Shown one piece after another: positions 24,701-36,569 of a DNA stretch of 64,000 bases (position 1 is its first letter; each line of letters opens with the position of its first letter). A model generated the notes under the pieces. It saw only the letters and a program-made list of their open reading frames with translations. It made no database searches and was not told where the DNA came from. A program made the translations under genes and the position numbers. Origin of the DNA: Apus apus (Eukaryota > Chordata > Aves > Apodiformes > Apodidae); the NCBI RefSeq assembly GCF_020740795.1, contig NC_067286.1, forward strand, positions 19,472,350-19,536,349. The letters are read 5' to 3'.

Positions 24701-26548
24701 TGGAAATGGGGTTTACATTAATTGGAAGTCTGTTAGTCTTGCTTGCTGGGAACTTTCTGAAATAATGTAAAGTTAACTCAGGTTACATAAGACAGTCAAA
24801 TATTTGCAGCAGCTTGCTGCCTTCAACACCATTTTCCTTTCCACTTCTGAAAGTTTTTATTATTATCCTGGATTATTTTGCTTCTTAAAGTATTTAATCT
24901 TGAGTGTGTCTTGTATTTTGCAGTGTTTTGCGTCTTGCACTTAATATAAATGTTGCGTTTTTTCTGTTCATATTGGCAGTGGAGTAACACAACCCAGTGA
25001 CCCGTGGAGTTTATTGTAAATTTGCAGATAGTGAAATTTTGGGAGGAGCATTCCTGCTTTGTGGACATAAGGCCTAATTCTAATTCTGGTAACAGGACTG
25101 AAAATTGAAAAAATATTAAGGTCATTAAAAATTTCAGAATTGGTAGGTTTTGGAAAGCAGAGTAGAATAGTAGATTGTAGGAAGAATGCTAATAACAACT
25201 TTGTTTTCAAAACTTTTATTCAAAGCTGTCCTTGACTGATTCTAGGTCATTGCCAGTAATATCTCAAGAAAATTTTCTTCAGGGTCCCTGACTTCCTCTT
25301 CAGTACATTTTATGTTGTTTATTTTTCCTTATTTCAAGGGCTTGTGCTCCTGTTTGAAAAGTGATGGCAAAATCTCTGGCTGGCACCTGACATGGAGAGG
25401 AAGCACCTCCAAAAAGAGGTTGCCTGGAATGGTTTCTGAAATGACTCAGTCACATGTTTGCAGTAGTATGCCTCCTTTTTTGTTGTTACTATTTTCATTG
25501 TTGAATTTATCTTGAAATAGGTGAGCAATACATTATAGCTGCTGAAATGAGCCATAACCAACTACAGAGGTATTTACATGTGGAATTAGCACTGATAGTG
25601 GTTACTTGCCAAGATGCTACTTTCTTTAACTGGGGCGAGGGGGAGGGATTTAATCTACTTTCTAGGATCTTAAAAGCTAAACCAAAAATATCTTGTGACT
25701 TTAATAATGCACTAGTTTTGCTTGCTTACAATAAGTCTTTTTGTAGCCTGAATACCTACAAGTAGTGGGTTTTTTTTAAGAACAACTTTATATAATTTGA
25801 TTTAAGCTAATTTGTAAGATGAGGTGATTTGAACCCTGCTTATGAGTTCACTAATACTTGCAGTAGAAAATATTTTTTTGTTTTTTAACCACTTAATCCT
25901 CACATGGCTTCTCAGATTATTTTAAGTACCAATACTGCATTTAAAATTTCCTGATTGATTTGACTCCCATGTCACTAAACAGAAATCTGTGTAATCTAGG
26001 GCAGTTATGTATGCTTACAAATTGTGGCAAAACACTAAGCAAAGTAAGATGGCATTAAGGGATCAGTGTGTAACAGTGAAAAGCAACAGTGAAAACCCTA
26101 AAAGCAATTAAACCTTCTCGTATACCAGGCTTTTGTACATTTAGGCCAAATCCTGGGCGTCTTGCTAATGAATAGAGTCATAAGAGTTTTGCTGGACTTG
26201 TATCTGTTTTCTAAACTGCTGAAGTACTACGTTTGACACTTCACTGTTCTAGGTAGCTGTAGTGTACGTGCTGTATCCATTTTAACTTGGAAATACATGC
26301 TTAAAGTACCTACCTCTTGGTTTGCGTAAGGTACTTCTTTTTTTAGTTTTGTAGGGTTTTAAGGGTATGGCAGAAGTGTTGTTTAATTATTGTCTTTAAG
26401 CTTGCTCCTGCATACAAGCTTCAGCTTACAGAAGTGTTCATGCTAAAATACTACTATTCACCTACATTATTTGCCGTAACTACATGTCCTTGCAGCTGAT
26501 GATGCCACTATTGCACAGCAGTAATTAATGTATTAAATTCTTTCCACT

Positions 26549-28038
26549 TGGAAAGGAGTACAAGGGAGTTGTCCAAGCAGCCAGGGATCAGGTTAGGAAA
26601 GCTGATAGAATCAAATCTGGCCAGGGGCATCAAGGGTAACAAGGAAAGTTTCTACAAGTGCATCAGCAATAAAAAGAAGACTAGGGAAAATGTGAGCCCT
26701 CTCCAGAAAAAAACAGGAGACCTGGTCATGTGCGATATGGAGAAGGCTGAGGTACTCGAGGTTTTTTTTACCACAGCCTTCAATGACAAGGGCTCTAGCC
26801 ACCACCCAAGTTGCAGAAGGCAAAGGAAGATCTACCCACTGTAGGAGAAGAGCAGTTTTGAGACCATCAAAGGAACCTGAAATCGACTTAGTTCATCCAT
26901 GGCTTCTGAGGGAAATGGTGGAGGCAGTTGCAAAGATGTTTTATGTCATATTTGAAAAGTCACAGCATGCTGAAGTTTGCACTGACTAGAAGAGAGGAAA
27001 CATAACCCCCACTTTCAAAAAGGTTTTCTCTAAGGAAGACTTGGGGAACTACAGGCCAGTCAGTCTTACTTCTGTGCCTAGCAAGGTAAAGGGGCAGATG
27101 CTCCTGAAGGCTCTACTAAGGCACATGGAAAGTCTGGAGGTAGTTGGTGGTAACCAACATGGCTTCACCAGGGGCAAATCATGCCTGATAAATTTGGTGG
27201 CCTTTTACAGTGGTGTGACTGTTGGTTGTCAAAGGGAGAGAAACTGATGTCATCTCCCTGGACTTGAGCAAAGTGTTTGATGCTGTCCCACACAATATCC
27301 TGGTCTCTGAATTGGAAAGATATGGATTCAATGGATGGACCACTCTGTGAATAAGAAATGGGCTGGATGGTTGCACTCGGAGTTGTCATCAATGGCTTGC
27401 TGTCCAAATGTAGACCAGTGGAGTTCCCCAAAGGTCAGTAGTGGGACTGGTACTGATTAACATCTTTGTTGGTTACATGTACATTTGAATTGAGTGCACA
27501 CTCAGCAGGTTTGCTGATGACACCAAATACGACATGTGGGAGGGAAGGAGTGCCATTCAGAGGGACCTTGACAGGCTTCAGAGGTGGGTCCATGTCAGCT
27601 TCGTGAAGTTCAGTAAGGCCAAGTGCAAGGTTCCATACCTTGTTTGGAGCAATGCCAAGCACAGTTACGGATTAGGTGGAGAATGGATTGAAAACAGCCC
27701 TGAGAGGGACTTGAGAGGATTGGTTGATGGAAATGATCAACATGATCTGGCAATATGCATTTTCAGCCCAGAAAGCCAACTGTATCCTGGGCTGCAGCAA
27801 AAGCAGTGTATTAAATTGGGTATTAGGAAGAAATTCTATACTGTTAGTGTGGTGAAACACTGACACAGGTTACCCAGGGAGGTTGTGGACATCTCATCCC
27901 TGGAAGTGTTTGAGGCCAGGCTGAATGGGACTTTGAGCAACCTGATCTAGTGGGATGTGTCCTTGTTCATGGCAGGGGGGTTGGGACCAGCTGATGTTTG
28001 AGATCCCTTCCAATCATAACCATGAAATGATTCTATGA
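26549..28038 (+). mobile_element. CR1 LINE in intron 1, sense orientation
   Basis: The copy starts in the region just upstream of RT (frame 26548-26844 shows [20 protein letters not shown] and [16 protein letters not shown], typical of CR1 ORF2). It continues through RT pieces ([13 protein letters not shown] and [20 protein letters not shown]) to a normal 3' end, tcccttccaatcataacc and gattctatga at 28028-28038. Stops and frameshifts make it non-functional. It is the only sizeable retroelement lying in the sense direction within the gene. Confidence 0.9.
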
Positions 28039-29141
28039 AAGCAGTTGCTAAAGGAGCAAACACAGTGTTTCTTTCCACATTTAAATGAGTTTCTCAAAAC
28101 TATGCCTCTTCAAAGTTGTTTTGGTTTTTTAATTGTTCTCTAGTATCTCTTTCAATCCACTTAAATTCTGCTTTTGTGTAAGATGCATCTGATACTGTGT
28201 CAGAGGTTAAACGTCATGTAGAAGCCCTGTTTTGGAGAGGGGGGAATGCAGCAAAGGTTCTGTTGAGCTTAATGAGAAGTGACATCAGAAGCTTATTGGA
28301 CCTGAGACTGAAATACTGTTTTCTGACAGCACAGTTGTCTCAGTTAGCAAGACACAGGGTGTCTTGGAGCAATAGAATTAACATGGAGGTGCCAGTGAAT
28401 TTTATATAAGATGCTCATCCTTATATATTTCTGTTACAGCCTTTTACAGTGTTCCAGTGGTTGGGGTCACTGCCCATTCATATATTTGCATAAGATACAT
28501 TATTGCACCTTGTTCTTTCTTTGTATCAAGTTTGTGGTGAGAGGTATAATGAGAGAGTAGGTCCTGTGTTGAAATTAATTCTGGCGCTGCGTGTTGCCTG
28601 CAAGGTAAAATTATTGTATAACCTTCACCTTTATAGTGTGGGTTTGTTTTTTTCAGTAGTAGGGCTGTTACTCTAGTGTATTTTTGCAGTGCTGGTTTTA
28701 TCTTCTTCCAGCTCTTCTTATTGCTAAGCAAGTTGTTCTGAGTCTGAGACTTGATGCATAGGTTGAAACCAAAAGGTTGGGAAGAGGAATTCAATAAATT
28801 GAAAACTTAAATTATCATTTTTTCTTTAATGTAGAATAGCACTTTCTTTTAATGTAACTGAAACCTTGGAGCAGCCTTACTTTATCTTCAGATGTTAGAA
28901 TATTGGCTGTTGCTAAAGATAACTAAATACTCCATAGTAATTTTTGTATCTTTAATCAAGCTGATTTTGTAGCTTTTGATAATCGGAATCTACTGTCTCA
29001 TTGGGGTACTAGAAAGTTTCTATGCATGCAGATACCTTTGGGGTTAGAAGCTATGAAATACTACTGTGAGGGGTTACTACAAATGCTACTTAAATAGGTT
29101 TGTAAATGTAATGCTTTTTTTGGTGTATTTTTCTTATGTAG
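28039..29141 (+). other. PPP6R3 intron 1, 3' end
   Basis: This is unique sequence between the CR1 and coding exon 2, with a normal pyrimidine tract and acceptor at the end. Nothing else is recognised. Confidence 0.6.
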
Positions 29142-29374
29142 ACCAGCATGTTTTGGAAATTTGATCTCCATTCATCATCACACATAGATACACTTCTGGA
29201 GAGAGAAGATGTAACACTGAAGGAATTGATGGATGAAGAGGATGTGCTGCAAGAGTGCAAGGCTCAGAATCGCAAACTTATAGAGTTTCTGCTGAAGTCA
29301 GAATGCTTGGAAGACTTAGTTTCATTTATTATTGAAGAGCCACCTCAAGACATGGATGAAAAAATCCGATATAA
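29142..29374 (+). CDS. PPP6R3: PPP6R3 coding exon 2 (start codon, residues 1-75)
   Basis: The acceptor is ttcttatgtag before 29142. The ATG is at 29148-29150, six bases into the exon (ACCAGCATG). The donor is AA/GTAGGA after 29374, leaving phase 2. The peptide begins [20 protein letters not shown], the family's highly conserved N-terminus, and this fixes the start. It continues through the helical region ending in DEKIRY. This N-terminal block precedes and leads into the SAPS domain. The open frame runs on a few bases into the intron to a TAG, which is not used. Confidence 0.96.
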
Positions 29375-30793
29375 GTAGGAAAACTTTTGGGAATTGGGGG
29401 GACTTGGAAAGGTGGAAAGAGGGGTTAACATGCCAGTTAATTTGATAGTGTCTTTTGAATCCTTGGGTGCTGGTATGTAATACAACCATGGTGTCTTTAC
29501 AGGAAATTTGTTTGTAGAATTTTTAAATAAATAATACTAATATTTGCATATTTTTCAAATGGCAGCCTCTCATCCACAAATGCTTCCAAAAATAATTGCT
29601 GTCTGAAGAAGGCTTACCAAAAAAAATGCAGAACTTGCATGAAGAATAGTGTAGTTACGATTATTAAGAAACTAGTTGGATGAAAATTCCTATTTGGGTA
29701 GTATAGTTATGTGTTTGGCTTTGTTTTAATGATGACTGGTAAGATGTTTTAAAGACACTTATTAGAAGGTCTGTAGCACTCCTTGGAAGAATACTCTTAA
29801 TGTTTAACCACTGGTGTTTTCCTTTGCAGAGCTAGAACTGTAAGAATTGGTTATGGCTATGACTAAATCTGGTTTTCTAAGAAGGTTTACACTTGGAAGT
29901 TAACCTAGCAATTCATAACAAAGCACTTCCATTTCTGGCCTATTTTAGAGTTGTCTGTGCAAAAAGGCATTTTTTTTCTTAAGACAGTATGTAAAAAAAA
30001 AAAAAGTGAAATAAGCTACGGTCTTAGTTGCAGCAATTCACCATTTCTGGTAAACCAAGCTTCCTGTAAGTGTTTCTAAGTAGGGTGTGGAATTGAAGCA
30101 CCTTTCACTTAAAAATCTTAAGCTACTGATGCTCTCAAAATTACCTTTTGTGTAGGTCATTGTACTGTCAAATGCAAGAAATTACTGGTTTTGGTGGTCT
30201 CTTAGTTTAATTACTTAATGTAATTACTTAATGTTCTGAACTGTACTGTACTAGCTAGCTTTGCGGGCTTTGTTGGACTTGGACTAGTTTACTGAGTTTC
30301 AACATAATAGCAGTATGTATGTGTATATGTATATAAATCTTGAAGCTATTCCTTTTGACCATTTTCATATAATCCCTGTTATATTAGAAAGGGGTAAACA
30401 TACTGTTCCTGCCACAGTATCAATCCAGTACTATCACTCTGAACTCTTTAATTTTTTTCTCTTCAGAGAAGCAGCTTCTAAAATGAGAGATCACTACTTG
30501 AACAGATGGATTTAACAGTAGATCTTAAAAGAAAAGCTTGCCCTTTCCTTTCCCCTCTTTGCTATTGTTATCCTATACTACGGAATAACAGAGTAGTCTA
30601 TTTCTTAAATGCAAGAACAGAGCTTGTAGGCTGAATTTGCAGTTAATGTTACCTTGCAGTAGTTTACTGCTTGCTTTAGTGCAGACCAACCCTGACTGAA
30701 AACTTGGTCAGAAGCCTTGTCAGGTTCTGAATTCACAGCTGAAAGTATGACTACTTTGAAATATGAGTGATGGTTATTTTTCATTTTCCCCAG
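29375..30793 (+). other. PPP6R3 intron 2
   Basis: This 1.4 kb intron has GT-AG ends. It contains a 13-base poly-A (29993-30005) and a 13-base tandem pair aattacttaatgt around 30212-30234. No mobile element is seen. Confidence 0.7.
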
Positions 30794-30980
30794 ATATCCA
30801 AACATATCATGTGAGCTGCTTACATCAGATGTCTCACAGATCAATGATAGGCTGGGAGAAGAAGAATCCTTACTTGTGAAACTGTACAGCTTCCTCTTAA
30901 ATGAATCTCCTCTAAACCCTTTACTGGCCAGTTTCTTCAGCAAGGTGCTAAGTATTCTTATAAGCAGAAAGCCAGAACAG
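30794..30980 (+). CDS. PPP6R3: PPP6R3 coding exon 3 (residues 76-138)
   Basis: The acceptor is cattttccccag and the donor CAG/GTAAAT. The exon completes the lysine codon split from exon 2 and reads [15 protein letters not shown], then [20 protein letters not shown] and ISRKPEQ. This is conserved SAPS-family helical repeat sequence. It ends in phase 0. A longer open frame on the opposite strand across this exon is a shadow. Confidence 0.96.
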
Positions 30981-31071
30981 GTAAATAATTACAAGCTTAC
31001 TAATTTAACAAGTGCTCTAATGAAGTTGTAGCAATGGAGTCAAAAGAAGAGCATTCAAATTCCGTACTAGC

Positions 31072-31254
31072 AGAATCATAGAATCATCCTGGTTGGAAAG
31101 GACCTTGAAGGATCATCAAGTCCATCCACAACCTAAATTCACCTACTGTAACCTAATCTACCTGTTCACTGCTTGAATCATGTCGCTAAGCACTATTATC
31201 TATATTTCTTTTAAAGACTTCCAGGGATGGTGACTCTACCACCTCCCTTTTTTA
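31072..31254 (-). mobile_element. Short CR1 3' fragment in intron 3
   Basis: agaatcatagaatcatcctg and ttggaaaggaccttgaagga are a CR1 3' end in reverse, followed by agtccatccacaacctaaat of the CR1 3' UTR. The copy fades near ccacctccctttt. It is about 180 bases long. Confidence 0.85.
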
Positions 31255-31710
31255 TGGTATGCAGAAGTTTAAAAAAATTACATCTGGATAAGTAAGATGT
31301 ATGTGATTCAGATTTGCCTGAGCTAATTATGCAAGCAGTGTGTGAGTGGTTGCCTTTTGACTTAGCTCAGTACTTTATATGCTAATACTTACATGATTAC
31401 TGTTAGAGGTGAAGGTAAGTGAATTGAATCAGTGTGAGTGGGTCAGATTTGGTGTGAGGAATTATTATAGAACAAAGTGAGAGACATTTGGAGTCTTTGT
31501 TCAGAAATGTACTCTGTCCATGCCACTTTTGCTACTCCATATGTGTATATTATTTTGTCTTGCCTTGTACTGCAAGCCTTAAGTGGCAAGAGTTCTTATG
31601 AAGTTCTTACTTTCTCAGTGTGGTAGAAGAGAGAAACTGAAATTGGTTGAAGTAATTTACAGTGTAAAATACAGATAAGCAAACATAGCTTACTTCTTTT
31701 TAATTTCTAG

Positions 31711-31848
31711 ATTGTGGATTTTTTAAAGAGGAAACATGATTTTGTAGATCTCATTATTAAGCACATAGGGACCTCTGCCATCATGGACTTGTTGCTCAGG
31801 CTACTGACTTGCATAGAACCTCCACAGCCCCGGCAAGAAGTGCTGAAT
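31711..31848 (+). CDS. PPP6R3: PPP6R3 coding exon 4 (residues 139-184)
   Basis: The acceptor is ttttaatttctag and the donor AAT/GTAAGT. The exon has 138 bases, phase 0 at both ends. It encodes [20 protein letters not shown] and then [20 protein letters not shown], the start of the SAPS domain proper, which in relatives contributes to binding the PP6 catalytic subunit. The exon is in-frame skippable by phase, but its conservation argues that it is constitutive. Confidence 0.96.
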
Positions 31849-32339
31849 GTAAGTAAAATAGCTCAAAGGATTTGTATCTGACGTGTGAACTGCAAGATGG
31901 CTTATCTTTTGCTGGTTTTACTAGGTTTATTTCTTAATGAGCTGAAATGAGATGTGTGAGGGTTTTTTTTCCTTACTTGGAAGTACTTTTCCAGTGCAGC
32001 TGCAGTGCTGGTGAGCACAACTTGCAACCTGAGTGGCTGTTCTCTTTCCCGGGTCTTTAATAACTAACTTAAAACTGTCAGATGCAGTTTTAAGAATGTT
32101 TTGGACCTTATTCAACATTCTTTGTAATTAGAAAGTTTCTTTATTTAAAGCCTTTACACCTAAGGCTTCCTTTTTTTGCAGTTGCTCAGAAAGACTTATT
32201 TTACTTTTTTTCTGAAGTATTGTTAATCCTTGTGTAGAAATATTGATGTTTGACAATCACCAGGAGTCATAACTTCTAATTGTGTTACTTTAATTCCCTT
32301 GTATAACATTTTTACTAACACCCACAAACACTTTTACAG

Positions 32340-32405
32340 TGGCTAAATGAGGAAAGAATTATTCAGAGGCTAGTGGAAATCGTACATCCATCTCAAGATG
32401 AAGAT
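32340..32405 (+). CDS. PPP6R3: PPP6R3 coding exon 5 (residues 185-206)
   Basis: The acceptor is aacacttttacag and the donor GAT/GTAAGT. This 66-base exon, phase 0 at both ends, encodes [20 protein letters not shown] plus ED. It lies in the SAPS domain. The frame stays open into the intron for a while, but the splice donor and the next exon are clear. Confidence 0.95.
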
Positions 32406-32880
32406 GTAAGTATTGGTCTAACACTCTTCTATCTGTTCAGCAAGTTGTTAACACAAGTATGTTATACATGCAGTGTCAGGATTTCTAGTTTTACTGTTTT
32501 CTGCCTTTCTTTCGGTAATCTGATTTCAGTATTTAAGTGTGGTTATTTTAGGAAGGGTGTGTGGTTTTTCCTCACTCCCCACTCCTTCTCTTCCTCCCCC
32601 CCTTATAAGATCCAGGTCAAAGCGTTATTATAAGTACTCAGTGTTGTTTGAAGATTCAGCTCAATTGTTTTGCCTCCTTGATACTGGAAATAAATTGTCT
32701 TATGCCTCAAGGTTTTTTTGGTCTAAAGATTTCATTATGACATAAAGCTATCACCTGAATGTTTGTTTTTGGATAAGGGAGAGATTTTGCCAAGTTGAAG
32801 CTTTCACCTTTTTCAGTTGAAGACTTCCAGTCCAGCATGTTGTTATTTTTACACTGAAAACTAATGTTTTTCTGTTCCAG

Positions 32881-32993
32881 AGGCATTCAAATGCATCACA
32901 GTCACTCTGTGAAATTATTCGTCTAAGCAGAGACCAGATGTTACAAGTACAGGGCAGTTCAGAACCAGATCCACTGCTTGCAAGTCTAGAGAA
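32881..32993 (+). CDS. PPP6R3: PPP6R3 coding exon 6 (residues 207-243)
   Basis: The acceptor is tttttctgttccag and the donor GAGAA/GTAAGT, leaving phase 2. The exon encodes [20 protein letters not shown] and then a less conserved stretch ([15 protein letters not shown]). It lies in the SAPS domain; [12 protein letters not shown] is a family signature. Confidence 0.96.
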
Positions 32994-33670
32994 GTAAGTT
33001 GACTTGCTGAATTTCTTATTTTCAGTTCATAAAAACCATTGTTCTTAACTTTTGACCTGGAAAATCTTTAAAATGGCAAGCTCTGCTTTTCAGGTGAATT
33101 TTCATGGCTACCCATCACCTATCTGTGTGATTTTAAAATAACAAGTAAGCAGGGCCTACTTGGAGGACCTCCCTGTGGAAGGGGGGTTTGTCAAATTAAA
33201 GTATTTCCTGTGCTGCCAAGGTTAGTGGAATAAAACATGTGGAGGTCGTCTTGATACTATACAGAGTACACATCATAGACTTTGACATAGATCTGTTCTT
33301 GGTTTTGAATTAATCTTAAGTGTGTATTTCTGCCAGAGAAGATTCTTCTGTGTTGTCTTCTTCCTTTTGCTAGTTATGGCTTTAGGCTTTGTGCCTGTTA
33401 TGGCAAGCTGAAGCAGATTTTTGATCTGACTGAAAACTCCATTTCTGTACCATTGATTGTTGGATCAGAAAGCTAGATCAGTGGAAGGAATAGGAAAATG
33501 ACTGAGGGAGTGAGGATGGGAGTGATTTTCCTAGCAGTACCTGCTAGCTTGAAATAGCTACCAGTTTTCTTTGTATTGTCCCCTTACTGATTTTACATGG
33601 GCAAATGGTAGCTGTTAACAGCTGTATTGTGAAGTAGTGTTATATCTGATGCCAATGCTTTTATTTTCAG

Positions 33671-33784
33671 GCAAGAAATCATAGAGCAGCTTCTGTCTAA
33701 TATTTTTCATAAAGAAAAAAATGAATCCGCAATAGTCAGTGCAATCCAAATACTGTTGACCTTACTTGAGACAAGACGACAGAC
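33671..33784 (+). CDS. PPP6R3: PPP6R3 coding exon 7 (residues 244-281)
   Basis: The acceptor is cttttattttcag and the donor CAGAC/GTAAGT, phase 2 in and phase 2 out. The exon encodes [20 protein letters not shown] and then [16 protein letters not shown], amphipathic helices of the SAPS domain. Confidence 0.96.
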
Positions 33785-34400
33785 GTAAGTGTTTTTCTTT
33801 AACTTAATTTATGTCTGCACAATTTCATCAAACTACTGTTTAGCAATAGGAACTGTTTCATGTACTTATGACTTAACCATGTTTGTGGCCTGTTGTAGGT
33901 GAAAGCAAACAGAACATTTTACCAAATGGCTGGTCTGTCTGCAGTTTTTTCTAGTAGTTAATTTAAGTGTCACTTGAGAGGACTAATTAGTCAATTAGTT
34001 TCTGGATACAAGGAATAAGCAAGTATAATTTTTTTTATAATTTTGCTTTGAGAAACTGCTGAAGAGATCTCTGACGTACATTCAGCCTTTTTATTTTGTC
34101 CAGGATGGATGAGTGAAGCTCTTTGTGTGCTTTAAAAGAGGAAAAGAACAGCTGTTATGTTTAATGTGAAAATCACATTGGAGGTTTCAAGCACAATGAA
34201 CCTAAAAATACTAGGGCTAGTGTTTGGAAGAATCTTGTTTGACCATTCCTTCACACGTACATTTGTAGCCTAATGTTTTTACTTGCCTCTTCATGCTTTC
34301 CACATGTCTTGGGACCGTGATGCTCTCAAAATCATACCTTAAAGATGTTTTACAACTAGTTCTTATATTAATCATCAGATTTTGCTTGTGTATGTATCAG

Positions 34401-34530
34401 ATTTGAAGGCCATATAGAGATATGCTCTCCAGGCATGAACAATTCAACATATTTGGTCAACAAAAATGTTTTAGAAGCCATAAAAGTACGACTTCCATCC
34501 TTCCATGAACTCTTGCTTGAGCCTCCAAAA
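34401..34530 (+). CDS. PPP6R3: PPP6R3 coding exon 8 (residues 282-325)
   Basis: The acceptor is gtatgtatcag and the donor AAA/GTAAGT. The exon encodes [20 protein letters not shown], then a variable linker, and ends [11 protein letters not shown]. The linker after the PGM is the most variable part of the SAPS domain between species. It ends in phase 0 before the 5.4 kb intron that holds retrovirus remains. Confidence 0.95.
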
Positions 34531-35099
34531 GTAAGTGAAACCTGTGTTACCAAATGAATTGAATCAAGATTGTCACTGTGTGATTGTGTTTTAGGCAGGT
34601 AACAAACCCATTTTGAAAACAAAGCAAGTGCCCAGGCTCCTTCCCAGCCTGTTGGGAGCTTTGCTGCTTATTATTGTTTTCCCTGAGCCGATGTGTTGTG
34701 CGAATTGGTATGATTTTCCGTGTTAAATGTTAATTGGCAGAATAGCATTGACAGAACTATTGCTTTCTGAAAGCAATGGAGATTTGCTATATGTTCTTGA
34801 GGTGTGTCCTGTTTTCTACTTGGAAAACCTATCTGGATAGGAAATGTGAACTGTGAATGCTTCGGTTATTTGGAACTTTGGTATTGTTCATGTGAGGCCT
34901 GCACGATTTCTCTAGACTTGTCCAGGATCCAAGTAGACCAGCTCCACAGTATGCTTCCTGCACTTTAGTTATGTTAAATTCTTTGGGCTTTTTAACTGAT
35001 TTAAGCAACTTAACTACCTCATACTGTTGCTGAAGATAAGTACTAGATATGTAAATAGTTTTTAGTTTTCCACTCAAACTTTCACTGGCAGAATTTCAG

Positions 35100-36060
35100 C
35101 TGGAGCACTGCACCTTGAAGTGGGTGCCAGAGTCCATAAGAGAGAAGGACTTATAGGCCAAAGTGAAAATGAAGCCCAGAGGTGTATAAAATACAAGGAG
35201 GGGTTGACATGTTACAAAAGGGCTAAAATAATTTGCCCCCCTTGTGTTCCTGCTGATCCTCAGATATCAGAGGGGCTGGGGATGGCTGGGCTTAGTTTCT
35301 GAGTGATGCTCAAATCAGTGTGGCTCATCCGGTTGTGCCCAAAAATTGTGTTGGACTGCCACAGGTCCAGATGCATTACTAACTTAACACCACCTGCCTA
35401 GCCACACATCACCTGAACTAGCATGGCTATAATCAGAGGTTTGGTCTGCATTCAGGGATAGCACTCCTGGTTAAGTGAAACAACAGTGTGATTTATCAAA
35501 GCAACAGATACACAAGTTATTTGGATTGCCTGTGATAAATTGGCAATAAGAATGAAAGAGAGAGAAGCGGAGGGAGAGAGGGAGAAGCGGAGGGAGGGAG
35601 GGCAGGCGAAGTGGAGGGAGAGAGAAATTGAGAGAGGAAGGAAGGAGAGAGAAAAGGCAGTTCTAGTGAGGTTTCTGGGTTTCCCAGAGTGCAGTCAGTG
35701 TAACAGTGTTCAGGTCTTACTCAAAGGTATGTCCCCATGCTGGGCCACAGAGGGTCAGCCTGTCAACTGATCCCAGTAGTCAAGGGCAGTCCTGGCAGAG
35801 GCCTGGCGATGGCATTCTCTGTGACATCTCTGGTATCTTCGTCAACATCCTTACTCTTAGGCTACTCCCGCTGGCTTGTTATCCCACATGTGGAGCTTGA
35901 CGGACTCCAGTCACACACCTCTGTCATGATCAGTGCAAAACTCTCTCACCTCCAAGGGCACAGACCAGAGAAAACTCTGGGTGCATATTTATGGAGAGGC
36001 GGCTACCGCCCAGTGGATGGGCAGCCCCCATGATGGTGGTGTGTTCTAGCATAAAAATGA
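35100..36060 (-). mobile_element. Probable ERV LTR, minus strand, with purine-rich tract
   Basis: The stretch lies just downstream, in - strand sense, of env-like sequence, where a 3' LTR is expected. Its composition is mixed and not like the surrounding intron. It includes a long GGGAGAGA-type purine run (CT-rich on the - strand). I could not fix TG/CA ends or a target duplication, and the + strand word gtataaaatac near 35182 runs against the proposed orientation. The call rests on position and general look. Confidence 0.4.
35552..35660 (+). repeat. Purine-rich low-complexity tract
   Basis: It consists of repeated gagagag, gaagcggagggag and gaaggaag words with very few pyrimidines. On the opposite strand it is a pure CT tract of the sort found in U5 regions of some bird LTRs. 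Confidence 0.85.
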
Positions 36061-36569
36061 GATTACAGTGAGCAAAGTTCAGTAAAGGACAGTTGTTTGT
36101 AGAAAAAATGACCGATTTTTGGCCAAGGGTATAAAATATGTGACTTGTCAATTCTAGGTGGCCCTCAGATCCCTAAGTTATTAAAAAGTCCAGCCATGAT
36201 GTCTCCAAATGTGCAGTTCATCAGCTCCACAGCACCCCCCAGATCCCCACATTCACCAGAGAGCCCAGCCTCAGTGTCCTTGCTTCACTCCAGCCTTGGT
36301 GCTTGTGTCCCTAGAGCCAGCACACCAAGGTCCCCTGATATTGCCAACAGCTAGGATCACCTGGAGGACCACTGTGGCACAGACTCCTTGCGTGTTACCT
36401 GCATTCCACCCTAAAGGTTCTGTCAGTTTTGTACCTTTCCTCAAAAGGCAAAAACCAATCTGACTTGAAAATCACACTGCCAGGGGCCAGCACTGAGCTG
36501 GCAATTAAGTGAATAGCACAAGATATTTTCTCAGATCCAAGCAGTGGCCTTGGCTCTGCACACCATTCT

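Larger units (their letters stand above)
9597..26548 (+). other. PPP6R3 intron 1, unique part
   Basis: This is about 17 kb. The first 500 bases are the CpG island shoulder; beyond about 10.2 kb the sequence is AT-rich. It contains no open frame over about 130 codons, no CR1, and no recognisable tRNA or LTR. Simple repeats are few: an AT-rich run at 15797-15890, a 21-base tandem pair at 18708-18749 and short poly-T tracts. The intron is notably poor in mobile elements compared with introns 8, 9 and 13. Regulatory elements or a small extra 5' UTR exon could be hidden here. Confidence 0.7.

Noticed and set aside
30605..30943. 112-codon minus-strand frame
   Set aside because: It lies directly opposite PPP6R3 exon 3 and is its shadow.
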